Of a stretch of DNA of 9,073 bases, positions 1 to 6,965 are shown piece by piece. The position numbers were made by a program, and so were the translations under genes. Within the stretch, counting starts at the first letter, position 1. Each line of letters opens with the position of its first letter. The notes below the pieces were generated by a model. The model saw only the letters and a program-made list of their open reading frames with translations, was not told the origin of the DNA and ran no database searches. Origin of the DNA: Anaerolineales bacterium (GTDB lineage: Bacteria; Chloroflexota; Anaerolineae; Anaerolineales; E44-bin32); NCBI GenBank assembly GCA_030673085.1, contig DAOVFE010000051.1, positions 1 to 9,073 on the forward strand, read 5' to 3'.

Positions 1-40
1 CAAGTCCGAACAGACCGCCTTCCTGGAAGAATGCATTGGC

Positions 41-2200
41 ATGCAGACCGGATCATACCGGCTGGAATATGACGGCGAGCAATTCCTGATCTACCGTCAG
101 GGCAGCAGCATTGCCCTGACGCTCACATTGCCTGGCGGTAAGGCGCTCAACATGCTTGGAGATAAACCATCCATTGAGACACATGAGACCGCGGCCGGGA
201 AACAAATCATCCTGACCGGTGAAAGCGATTGGGGAGCAACCTTTCAGGCCACGCTTTACACATACGCCTTCCATCCGGGCTTATTACGCTGGCGACTAGA
301 AATTGTTAGCAGCGAGACACCACCAGCCAGCCCTGAACCCGAACTCCAGTTTGTAGACCGAGCCACCGGCGATGAAACCAGCGGTCAAATGGAAATCTAT
401 GCCGACCACGCTCCGATGGCCGCGCCTCATCTCTATGGCTACAGCTCAGCTATGGACAGTACATTCTTTTATTGGGTTGACTTAACCGCACTCAACCCAT
501 TTATGGATGCAGCTCACTATACGCCCTCAGCTACGCCCCGGCGCACGGGTCAGCGGCTGGGGCATTACTTAACTAAATCCGATCTGAAAAAACAACCATT
601 GCATATAGCAACGCCCATCTATGACAGCTATCTTTACCTGATGCCTGGCCAACCAGCCGATGAAGATGAAATGTTTGCCCGTTATTTGCACAACTTGGGT
701 GATATTTATGACCTGATAGCAGTACCAGACAAACAATCTCTTATCTGGTTCCTGCCACGTGTGATTTCAGATAGTGATTCTAGTGATCCTTTCCTTCCAG
801 GTCTTCAGGATTTCACCATCCGCGATCTGGCAGATGAAAATAACTGGGTCACTTTAAACGACAAACGTTATTTACGCGCCTATGTAGCCGACACCCGCCA
901 ATCGGCCGAAGCCATCACCCAGTTGGATGTGTATACTGCACTGACACGTTATAAGACTCAGTTTGATGAAGCGCCTGATTATTACGATGATCTGCGGGCG
1001 ACCATCCCCGATTTTTTCAACCCTAATTTCGGGCCGGCAGGCATGTTCCAGAACAGCGGCCCCATCACCGTGACCGGCCCTCAGGCGCGCGGTGATACCT
1101 GGTACAAGCTTGGCCACGCGCTCAAGGTTGCCGAGCTGGCGAATTGGAATCCCGATGACCCCGAATTATCAAGCCTGGCCATTCGTTCTGGTGAAACCTG
1201 GATTGATTTTGCCAAAACCGTGGATTATCGCTTCCCTCGCTTCTATAGTTTCGATACCTGGGAAGGCATAGAACAAGAACCGGATGCCGGAGGTGGTTTT
1301 GCCTACTTCATGCTATTGCTGCACGATCTCACCGATGAAGACTGCTATATCGATGAAGCGCGTAATTCTTTACTTGCGCTTGCAGGGAATGGCTTCCGAT
1401 TGGCATACGAAACTCATATGACTGCTCTAACCGCGGCGGCCGCGGCGCGTCTATACCAGATTGAGCCAGATCCCATCTATCTTAAAATCGTCAACCGGGC
1501 GGTGGCTAACCTGTTGCGTCTTTCATGGATCTGGGAATGCGATTATGGCTGGATGAAAAGCGATTTATCTAAGACGCCCTCTGATATATTATGGCCGACG
1601 TTCTCGCCCCGCACCTTTTTCGGGCTGAACCCTACACAACAAAGCGCGGTCATCACCGCTAAAGAGCAGTACGAAGCATGGATTTACCTTAACGAAACCC
1701 TGCAGCGTCTTCATGCCGAAATGGATCCTACAACAGAGAAGCTTATCGCCGAATTCGTCAAGCATACAATGCTTACAATACCCTGGAGCCTTCCCCCCTT
1801 GCTTCCTGATGGAGCGGCTACTGAGCATCCCGCCGCCTATGAGACTGTCCATGAGAATGATCTCTCGCTCTTCATCCCACTAGAGGATTTGCGTGACGGG
1901 TGGGACATTAGCGGAGTCATCGGTCAGGAGATATATGGCGCCGGAATGGCGCCCACTATAGCTGCGCTCTCGCTGGTGGAAGTGGCGCCAGGCGTTCTCC
2001 TTAACAGCGGCTACCCCCTGGCTAAGATAGAAGGGATGAAGATCACCTTTGCCGGAATACCAGGCATATTCGCACCTGCATTAGCAATTGGTGTAAGCGA
2101 AGTGCTCGATGTTGAAGGGAATCCGATCGAAACACAAGTCTGTGGGATCGCACTTTGTTTCCAGGCCGAAGGCGGAACTACCTATCAATTGCGCCAATAA
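41..2200 (+). CDS. Unclassified 719-aa protein, probable (alpha/alpha) toroid glycan-active enzyme
   Basis: I do not recognise the exact family. The first ~240 residues alternate short polar and aromatic strands and read as a beta-sandwich. Residues ~285-610 are helix-rich with repeated aromatic and acidic clusters (DTWYKLGHALK near 352-362, DTWEGIEQEPDAGGGF at 405-420, YETHMTALTAAAAARLY at 456-472, WECDYGWM at 498-505), the look of an (alpha/alpha) barrel as found in several glycoside hydrolase and polysaccharide lyase families. Residues ~625-719 return to beta structure. Acid residues near 409-415 are candidates for catalysis, but this is inference. No signal peptide is visible at the chosen ATG, so the protein is probably cytoplasmic. 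A weak ribosome site (GGAAGA, 25-30) lies 10 nt before the ATG, but the frame stays open to base 2, so the gene may start upstream and be 5'-partial here. It leads an apparent operon with GH13 and GH130 genes, which supports a role in oligosaccharide breakdown. Confidence 0.82.
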   Translation: MQTGSYRLEYDGEQFLIYRQGSSIALTLTLPGGKALNMLGDKPSIETHETAAGKQIILTGESDWGATFQATLYTYAFHPGLLRWRLEIVSSETPPASPEPELQFVDRATGDETSGQMEIYADHAPMAAPHLYGYSSAMDSTFFYWVDLTALNPFMDAAHYTPSATPRRTGQRLGHYLTKSDLKKQPLHIATPIYDSYLYLMPGQPADEDEMFARYLHNLGDIYDLIAVPDKQSLIWFLPRVISDSDSSDPFLPGLQDFTIRDLADENNWVTLNDKRYLRAYVADTRQSAEAITQLDVYTALTRYKTQFDEAPDYYDDLRATIPDFFNPNFGPAGMFQNSGPITVTGPQARGDTWYKLGHALKVAELANWNPDDPELSSLAIRSGETWIDFAKTVDYRFPRFYSFDTWEGIEQEPDAGGGFAYFMLLLHDLTDEDCYIDEARNSLLALAGNGFRLAYETHMTALTAAAAARLYQIEPDPIYLKIVNRAVANLLRLSWIWECDYGWMKSDLSKTPSDILWPTFSPRTFFGLNPTQQSAVITAKEQYEAWIYLNETLQRLHAEMDPTTEKLIAEFVKHTMLTIPWSLPPLLPDGAATEHPAAYETVHENDLSLFIPLEDLRDGWDISGVIGQEIYGAGMAPTIAALSLVEVAPGVLLNSGYPLAKIEGMKITFAGIPGIFAPALAIGVSEVLDVEGNPIETQVCGIALCFQAEGGTTYQLRQ

Positions 2201-2678
2201 CGAATGTCAAAAGATATACGCAAGATAAGGTATTTTAAAAATCTACTGAAAAAAGGGGGCGCCAGTAGAAAAAAAGCGCATATGTGGGGTTTGGGCGATA
2301 TGCCGTTCCCCTTCTCGTATTTGGGCTTTTATTCGACTGGCCAGAATACCCCTCAGCTTGCTGAAAGAATAAATAACCGGGACCATAGGCAGCGTAGGGC
2401 GATAGTCTTGATCGAATATTTAAAAAGAATCTGCGCCCAAAGGGGTAAAATTCCGAGTTACTCCGTATCTTTCTGCGGGGATAGGAATTTTAAGATTTTT
2501 GTCATTTACTAGCGCAGTTAAAAACCAATATAATTAGGCACATTATCTACAGCCGAAGGCAGCAAAGAGCTTTCTCAAAACTGTAGTGAACACACTGAAA
2601 CCTGCCTATAAGCCAGTAAGGGCCAGCAGTGAGAGCTGCTCAAGAGGTCAAGACAATCGAGTAGTGAGCGAACACAAA
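2201..2678. other. Intergenic region inside the sugar operon, filled with repeat remnants
   Basis: This 478-base gap separates the first gene from the YesL-like gene. Its middle (about 2329-2510) is a diverged copy of the palindromic element inserted at 6383-6582. A further fragment (2617-2680) shares the 13-mer TAAGGGCCAGCAG with that element (6452-6464) and runs to the next gene's start. An ATG frame of 102 codons (2204-2512) exists, but its last 60% lies in the repeat and ends in the repeat's terminal bases, so I do not call it a gene. The first ~120 bases are A-rich with no recognised feature. Whether transcription passes through or restarts here cannot be told. Confidence 0.7.
2329..2510. 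repeat. Diverged copy of the palindromic mobile repeat
   Basis: Three landmarks match the 200-bp insertion at 6383-6582 in the same order and orientation. The left end TTATTCGACTG (2329-2339) resembles TTTACTCGCTG. The next segment, AGAATACCCCTCAGCTTGC (2343-2361), resembles AGAATGCCCCTCATCTTGC and carries the same small CTTG-loop hairpin. The right end, from GAATTTT at 2485 to ATTTACT at 2510, aligns over 26 bases with 4 mismatches by eye and ends in the identical GTCATTTACT. An internal perfect 9-bp inverted repeat, TAAAATTCC (2446-2454) and GGAATTTTA (2484-2492), corresponds to the AGAATTCT arms of the other copy. The centre is not alignable by eye. Confidence 0.65.
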
Positions 2679-2680
2679 AT
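2617..2680. repeat. Possible fragment of the same repeat family upstream of the YesL-like gene
   Basis: The exact 13-mer TAAGGGCCAGCAG also occurs in the 6383-6582 element (6452-6464). In both places a small hairpin follows (here AGCAG-TGAGAG-CTGCT), and then a GAGCGA...ACAAAAT segment (here 2667-2680, there 6479-6498). The fragment ends on the ATG of the membrane protein gene, so it may supply part of that gene's 5' untranslated region. The match is short and interrupted, so the call is tentative. Confidence 0.35.
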
Positions 2681-3326
2681 GTCTAAATCAATAAAAATAA
2701 TCGGGCGTGCGATAACGCTATGGTGGGATGAGCTCTTCCTTATGATGCTCTTCAACATTATCTGGCTTGCGCTGCAAGTGCCTATCATCACCGGCCCGCC
2801 AGCGACTGCGGCCATGTTTGCCATCGCCCGTCATCGTATCAAGGGCGACTATATAGATCCCCGCCTGGGCTGGAATGCACTGCGGCGCATGTTTCTACCT
2901 AGTCTTAAATGGGGATTGGCATATCTAACAGTGATTGGTTTAATCGTATTCAATTTCTGGTCCTACCGGGAGGCTGCAGGGCTAGGTTGGACAATCTTTC
3001 GTTTGCTCTGGGGAATGATTGGCGTTACGTGGCTGATAGCAAATTTTTTCTACTGGCCATTCTGGCTGAACCAATCCGACCAGCGAATTTCGACAACATT
3101 ACGAAACAGCATGGTTTTCATAATTAGAAATCTAAGCCTTAGCCTGCCCCTGATAGTCATTTGTTCTGCCTTTGCCATTGTCAGCATCTTGACGACCCTG
3201 CCGCTGGCCACTGTTCTAATGGCTTGGCTTGCTCTAATCAGCACACTTGCAGTAGAAGAAAACCTTAAGGAATTGAGAAATTCAAGCGATTTGGAAGAAG
3301 CACAAACCGAGAAAACGACTTTGTGA
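2679..3326 (+). CDS. YesL/DUF624-type small membrane protein
   Basis: A 215-residue polytopic membrane protein with about five hydrophobic segments (near residues 20-40, 75-95, 105-130, 153-172 and 174-192) and a charged C-terminal tail. The N-terminal pattern, an amphipathic GRAITLWWDELFLMMLFN followed by VPIITGPPATAAMFAIAR, matches the YesL (DUF624) family, in which a small helix-breaking PxxTGPxxxA segment follows the first helix. These proteins are common beside ABC sugar transporter and glycosidase genes; their molecular role is not settled. I chose the ATG at 2679 because family similarity begins at once after it. A GTG at 2586 would add 31 polar residues that look untranslated and overlap a repeat fragment. 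No strong ribosome site precedes the ATG. The GH13 gene follows after 13 bases, so the two are very likely co-transcribed. Confidence 0.85.
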   Translation: MSKSIKIIGRAITLWWDELFLMMLFNIIWLALQVPIITGPPATAAMFAIARHRIKGDYIDPRLGWNALRRMFLPSLKWGLAYLTVIGLIVFNFWSYREAAGLGWTIFRLLWGMIGVTWLIANFFYWPFWLNQSDQRISTTLRNSMVFIIRNLSLSLPLIVICSAFAIVSILTTLPLATVLMAWLALISTLAVEENLKELRNSSDLEEAQTEKTTL

Positions 3327-3339
3327 GAATTGATAACCT

Positions 3340-4974
3340 ATGGCTAAAACGTCCAATATAAACCTTCTGCATTGGTGGCAGCGTGGCGTTATCTATCAGA
3401 TATACCCGCGCAGCTTCAAAGATACCACTGGGAATGGGGTTGGCAATCTAGAAGGGATCATTGCTAAGCTCGATTACTTGAATGACGACACACCAAATTC
3501 GCTTGGAATCAACGCCATCTGGATCAGCCCGTTTTATCCATCCCCGATGGCTGACTTCGGTTACGACGTAGCTAATTATTGCGATGTCGATCCATTATTC
3601 GGCAACTTAGATATATTTGATCGTCTCTTAACCCAGGCCCATCGGCGCGGGATTAAAGTTATCATAGATTACGTCCCCAACCATACCTCGGATCAACACC
3701 CCTGGTTTCAAGAATCGCGTCGTAGCCGCAGCAGTCCAAAACGTAACTGGTACATCTGGCGTGATCGAAATCCTGACGGCTCCCTTCCCAATAACTGGGG
3801 CAGCCCTTTCGGTGGTCCAGCCTGGACTTGGGATGAGCAAACCAGGCAATACTACTTTCACCACTTTCTTAAAGAGCAGCCCGAACTCAATTGGCGGGAG
3901 CCAGCAGTGCGCTCAGCCATGTTCGATGCCCTTCACTTCTGGTTGAAACGAGGCGTAGATGGTATCCGCATCGACGTAGTCGGTATGCTTATCAAGGATC
4001 CTGATCTTCTCGATAATCCTCCAAATCCCGATGCCGATCCGAATTTGCCGCCAAATGATATCTTCGGCCGCCAATTGCATCTATATAATGAAGACCAAGA
4101 TGAAGTCCAAGAAATCATTCGCCAATTTCGATGGCTGCTTGACCAATACGGTGATCGATGCGCCATCGGTGAGATATGGTACAGATTGCCGCGATGGATC
4201 CGCTACTACGGTCAGAACGGCGATGGCTTGCATATGCCCTTCAACTTTCGCTTGATGAACCAGCCCTGGGAAGCTAATGCCATACGTCAGTCGGTAGATG
4301 AGCTGGAGAAGGCCTTGCCGTCTTTTGCCTGGCCGAATTACGTACTTGGAAGCCATGATGCCAATCGTCTGGCTTCTCGCATCGGACCATTACAGGCGCG
4401 GGTAGCGGCGATGCTCTTGCTCACTTTACGCGGCACACCCACGCTTTATTACGGGGATGAATTAGGTATGGAGAACTTCGCTATTCCAGCTAGTAGGATG
4501 CGGGATCCACAGGGCCACCGACTTGGCGCCGCTCGCAGTCGCGATGGCGGCCGAACCCCGATGCAATGGGACGATAGCGCCAACGCCGGCTTCTCAACCC
4601 ACGAACCATGGCTTCCCATATCGCCTGAGCACAAAACCTGCAATGTCGCCTGCCTGAGCACAGAGCCGACCTCGATTTTAAATCTTTATCGCCGGCTGCT
4701 CTGGTACCGTCATTCGACGCCAGCGCTGCAAGTTGGAACCTACCGGCCGATTGACGCCGGCAATAATAGCTGCTATGTATTTGCCAGAAAACACTCTAAT
4801 GTATCCTGCATAGTAGCTCTAAATTTTACAAATCAAACCTGCTCGCTGTCGGTTCCCCAAGGGGGCAACGGAAAGTTGGTACTTTCTACATATCTCGATC
4901 AAGAAGGCCCTGTTTCGCTCTCAAACCTGCAGCTTCGCTCTAATGAGGGCATCATAGTGGAGTTGAATCAATGA
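3340..4974 (+). CDS. GH13 alpha-glucosidase (oligo-1,6-glucosidase type)
   Basis: A complete 544-residue GH13 enzyme that hydrolyses terminal alpha-glucosidic bonds of short oligosaccharides. It opens with WWQRGVIYQIYPRSF (12-26), the usual start of cytoplasmic alpha-glucosidases, and has no signal peptide. Conserved regions seen: DYVPNH (110-115), QPELN (180-184, the oligo-1,6-glucosidase-type form of region V), GIRIDVV (208-214) with nucleophile Asp212, GEIW (277-280) with acid/base Glu278, and GSHDANR (337-343) with transition-state Asp340. The asparagine usual before that His-Asp pair is serine here. Val213 directly follows the nucleophile; in studied oligo-1,6-glucosidases a valine there goes with alpha-1,6 cleavage, but substrate cannot be fixed from sequence alone. 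Residues ~460-544 form the C-terminal beta domain. The ATG is 13 bases after the YesL-like stop, and the gene overlaps the next one by 4 bases, so the three genes form one transcription unit. Confidence 0.96.
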   Translation: MAKTSNINLLHWWQRGVIYQIYPRSFKDTTGNGVGNLEGIIAKLDYLNDDTPNSLGINAIWISPFYPSPMADFGYDVANYCDVDPLFGNLDIFDRLLTQAHRRGIKVIIDYVPNHTSDQHPWFQESRRSRSSPKRNWYIWRDRNPDGSLPNNWGSPFGGPAWTWDEQTRQYYFHHFLKEQPELNWREPAVRSAMFDALHFWLKRGVDGIRIDVVGMLIKDPDLLDNPPNPDADPNLPPNDIFGRQLHLYNEDQDEVQEIIRQFRWLLDQYGDRCAIGEIWYRLPRWIRYYGQNGDGLHMPFNFRLMNQPWEANAIRQSVDELEKALPSFAWPNYVLGSHDANRLASRIGPLQARVAAMLLLTLRGTPTLYYGDELGMENFAIPASRMRDPQGHRLGAARSRDGGRTPMQWDDSANAGFSTHEPWLPISPEHKTCNVACLSTEPTSILNLYRRLLWYRHSTPALQVGTYRPIDAGNNSCYVFARKHSNVSCIVALNFTNQTCSLSVPQGGNGKLVLSTYLDQEGPVSLSNLQLRSNEGIIVELNQ

Positions 4975-6053
4975 ACACCGCCATATTACAAGACAAGGTT
5001 CTCATCCGCCCTTCAGACCTGCAGGCCGTATGCACCGATTACAAAGTTATTGGAACATTTAACCCGGCCGCCGCCCGCTATGACGACGAAATTGTCTTAC
5101 TGGTAAGAGTTGTCGAACAGCCTTATAAGCAAGATCCCAGACGCCTGATTTCTCCTCGCACTGAGCGGCATGACGGCAAACTGAGATGGATCGTTGATAG
5201 CTTCGATTCGAGGGGAGCCGAAACACATGACCCCCGCACTTTTCGCCTGCCTAATGGCGACGTGCGATTAAAATATATTTCGCACCTACGGCTAGTGCGC
5301 CTTGGTTCGGACGACTTGCAAGTTCGGGAAATTATCACTCATGACAATCTTCTTCCCAAGACATCTTGGGAGGAAATGGGCCTCGAAGACCCGCGTATTA
5401 CAAAGATAGGTGATACATATTACATTACCTATGTCACCATCAGCCGACACATGGGTATTGCTACCGCCTTGATGACAACTACCGATTTTCGATCCTTCAT
5501 ACGGCATGGCATTATATTTCCTACCGAGAACAAGGACGTCGTTCTCCTGCCGGAGAAACGGAACGGACACTTTATCGCCTATCATCGCCCGGTATCCAAC
5601 CAGTTGGTCGCCGCCCCTTCTATTGAGACTAGCCTCTCACCTGATGGTATCTTTTGGGGACAGCATCGCTTTCTTTTCGGACCCCGGCCCGGAAGCTGGG
5701 ACTCGGTTAGAGTGGGTTCAGGACCTCCTCCTATTCGCCTTCCACAAGGATGGTTGCTGATTTATCACGGCGTAGCGCCGGTCACCCGGGAAAGTCCGGC
5801 CGGACGCTATTGCGCTGGCGCCGTTCTGCTCGATCTTGAGAATCCCACAAAGCTGATAGCGAGATCCACCCAACCACTCATCTGCCCGGAGCGACCTTAC
5901 GAGCAGAATGGCTTTATCCCTAATGTCATCTTCCCTACCGGCGCGTTGCTAAACGGAGAGGATTTGCTGCTTTTCGCTGGCGGCGCCGATGAAGTTGTCT
6001 CTTTTTTACGTCTGAAAATTGATTCGGTGCTTGAGAATCTAAGAATAGATTAA
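4971..6053 (+). CDS. GH130 family beta-mannoside phosphorylase-like enzyme
   Basis: A complete 360-residue five-bladed beta-propeller of family GH130, whose members mostly phosphorolyse beta-1,4-mannosyl bonds (mannosyl-glucose, mannobiose or mannosyl-GlcNAc) to give mannose 1-phosphate; a few only hydrolyse. Family signatures in order: NPAAAR (31-36), LLVRV (43-47), GLEDPRI (137-143) with the presumed catalytic acid Asp140, FPTENKDVVLLP (183-194), YHRP (204-207), the GxGPPPI...GWLLIYHG stretch (249-267), Y-CAGAVLLD (280-288) and NGFIPNVIFPTG (313-324) with the late GGAD (337-340). Arg46, Arg142 and His205-Arg206 are basic residues of the sort that bind phosphate in the phosphorylases, so phosphorolysis is likelier than hydrolysis; the exact disaccharide is unknown. 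Its ATG overlaps the GH13 stop (ATGA) and a GGAG site (4959-4962) lies 8 nt upstream, pointing to translational coupling. No signal peptide is seen; the product is cytoplasmic. Confidence 0.95.
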   Translation: MNTAILQDKVLIRPSDLQAVCTDYKVIGTFNPAAARYDDEIVLLVRVVEQPYKQDPRRLISPRTERHDGKLRWIVDSFDSRGAETHDPRTFRLPNGDVRLKYISHLRLVRLGSDDLQVREIITHDNLLPKTSWEEMGLEDPRITKIGDTYYITYVTISRHMGIATALMTTTDFRSFIRHGIIFPTENKDVVLLPEKRNGHFIAYHRPVSNQLVAAPSIETSLSPDGIFWGQHRFLFGPRPGSWDSVRVGSGPPPIRLPQGWLLIYHGVAPVTRESPAGRYCAGAVLLDLENPTKLIARSTQPLICPERPYEQNGFIPNVIFPTGALLNGEDLLLFAGGADEVVSFLRLKIDSVLENLRID

Positions 6054-6079
6054 TCCCGGAAAATTATAACCACCTTTTT

Positions 6080-6095
6080 AGGCCCAAGCCTTTTT
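6080..6095 (+). terminator. Weak candidate terminator after the GH130 gene
   Basis: A short stem AGGC-CCAA-GCCT is followed by a T run, 26 bases after the GH130 stop. The stem is only 4 bp, so it is marginal. A second 5-bp stem (CCATC at 6101-6105 with GATGG at 6110-6114) follows but has no T tract. Confidence 0.25.
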
Positions 6096-6265
6096 CTGAT
6101 CCATCATCGGATGGGAGATATTTATTATCTATATCCAATCCATAATCTAACGTCGCAAGCTGTCTTACTGGCAAATTTCCTCTACTTATTGGCTTGGCTT
6201 AATCGCGCTTTTTGCCAATATGTGACCATTTCCATTCATTATCTGAGATTCATCACCTATTAAGT

Positions 6266-6636
6266 GCTCGTAATTATGTATATGCTCTCCAGGTCCATCT
6301 CAAATAGCGCCAGAAGCTGCAAACTCTGTTCATCCGCCATATTCGCCACCAAGACAGCTCATACCGACCCGGGATATTTACTCGCTGAATAAGAATGCCC
6401 CTCATCTTGCTGAGGTCCCTAAGCTTGCTTAGGGGATGAATGGACTGTACCTAAGGGCCAGCAGAGCGTGAAGCTCTGAGCGAGTAATAAACAAAATCCG
6501 TGCCTGTAGGGGCAGAATTCTGTAATGGGGGATGTCCCTAAAGGACATCCCTAAAAGAATTCTGAGGATTTTGTCATTTACTGTTGTCGTTGATGAAGTC
6601 CAGCGGTAGGATGTTGTTCTGCTTGTTCTCAGCCAT
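6266..6636 (-). pseudogene. Decayed paralog of the acidic 115-121 aa protein, split by a 200-bp insertion
   Basis: Read on the minus strand from ATG 6636, the first 20 codons (MAENKQNNILPLDFINDNSK) match the paralog at 7713-8060, which reads MAEKKQNNILSLDFINDNSK. The frame then hits TGA in the first bases of the inserted element. Beyond the element (from 6382 downward) the homology resumes as SKYPGS and meets another in-frame TGA where the paralog has CGA (Arg). It continues as a recognisable ADEQ...MDLE stretch until about 6266, where similarity ends and the last ~60 codons of the paralog have no counterpart. The gene is therefore broken three ways: insertion, nonsense change and 3' loss. 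It must have arisen by duplication of the intact neighbour or of a common ancestor. Confidence 0.88.
6376..6582. mobile_element. 200-bp hairpin-rich mobile repeat with ATTTACT at both edges
   Basis: Compared with the uninterrupted paralog (ATTTACT at 8000-8006), exactly 200 bases (6383-6582) are extra, and the 7-mer ATTTACT occurs at 6376-6382 and 6576-6582. The left half holds a row of small stems: CCTCA/TGAGG (6400-6415), CCCTAAG/CTTAGGG around a CTTG loop (6418-6435) and CAGAGC/GCTCTG (6462-6478). The right half is a ~100-bp palindrome: arms AGTAATAAACAAAATCC (6483-6499) and GGATTTTGTCATTTACT (6566-6582), then AGAATTCT (6514-6521, 6556-6563), then a perfect 9-bp stem GGGATGTCC/GGACATCCC (6529-6551). 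The central AGCGAGTAA (6479-6487) also pairs with the left edge TTACTCGCT (6378-6386). No protein is encoded, so any transposase must act from elsewhere. Confidence 0.85.
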
Positions 6637-6650
6637 TTGAATGTAATCGA

Positions 6651-6888
6651 TCAAAAGCTAGATGAGTCTTCCGAACGCCGATTGTGTTTCTTAATCTATT
6701 TTAGACCCGCGACTCTTGATTCCAGTTCCTCGCTGAGAGCGGCCCCCGGTCTGCCTGGGCCCTCAGCCGCGCCTCGGCTTCCATGCCCATGGCGCGGGCC
6801 TTTGGGCCGAACTGACCCCCGTAACTTGGCGCGTTTAGAGCAGCCTGATAGTCTTGGCTTCCCAAGGCGCACAGGCGATCAGCGATGC
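6651..6888 (-). pseudogene. Truncated WXG100-like gene remnant
   Basis: Minus-strand homology to the gene at 8075-8371 runs from about 6888 downward, giving IADRLCALGSQDYQAALN, then APSYGGQFGPKARAMGMEAEAR, then LRAQADRGPLSARNWNQESRV and a TAA at 6701-6703. The first ~20 residues and the start codon are missing; sequence upstream of 6888 is unrelated to the paralog. Beyond the TAA, another frame still spells ETQSAFGRLI and stops at TAG 6658-6660, as in the paralog. The family's central W-x-G turn is Y-G-G here. The same G5 tract (C5 at 6743-6747 on the plus strand) that marks the frame change in the paralog is present, so that lesion or signal predates the duplication. Confidence 0.85.
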
Positions 6889-6965
6889 TAATGGGCCGTT
6901 TAGCACAAGTTGTCAGGGACAGCGCTTTTCAGGACCATGAGGATGCTAGGTGATGAGTTTATTTA

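Larger units (their letters stand above)
6266..6888 (-). repeat. Tandem duplicate of 7892-8313, disrupted by an insertion
   Basis: Without the 200-bp insertion, 423 bases here align with 422 bases at 7892-8313, in the same orientation and with high identity by eye across two adjacent genes. The two copies flank the 236-residue gene, as expected from a tandem duplication of a WXG100 + acidic protein + membrane protein unit with later loss of the ends. Similarity stops abruptly at GCTCG (6266/7892) and at GATGC (6888/8313). Confidence 0.85.

Noticed and set aside
2204..2512. ATG frame of 102 codons right after the first gene
   Set aside because: Most of it lies in the diverged palindromic repeat and its stop uses the repeat's end; the composition is unlike a folded protein and there is no recognisable domain.
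2586..2678. GTG-initiated 31-residue N-terminal extension of the YesL-like protein
   Set aside because: It is polar, unlike the family, and overlaps a repeat fragment; family similarity begins at ATG 2679.
6400..6582. CRISPR array or tRNA as the explanation for the repeated hairpins
   Set aside because: There are no regularly spaced direct repeats with unique spacers and no cloverleaf with tRNA consensus; the structure is inverted, and the empty site shows an insertion.
6637..6891. 84-codon plus-strand frame
   Set aside because: It is the antisense of the decayed WXG100-like copy, which has clear minus-strand homology to 8075-8371.
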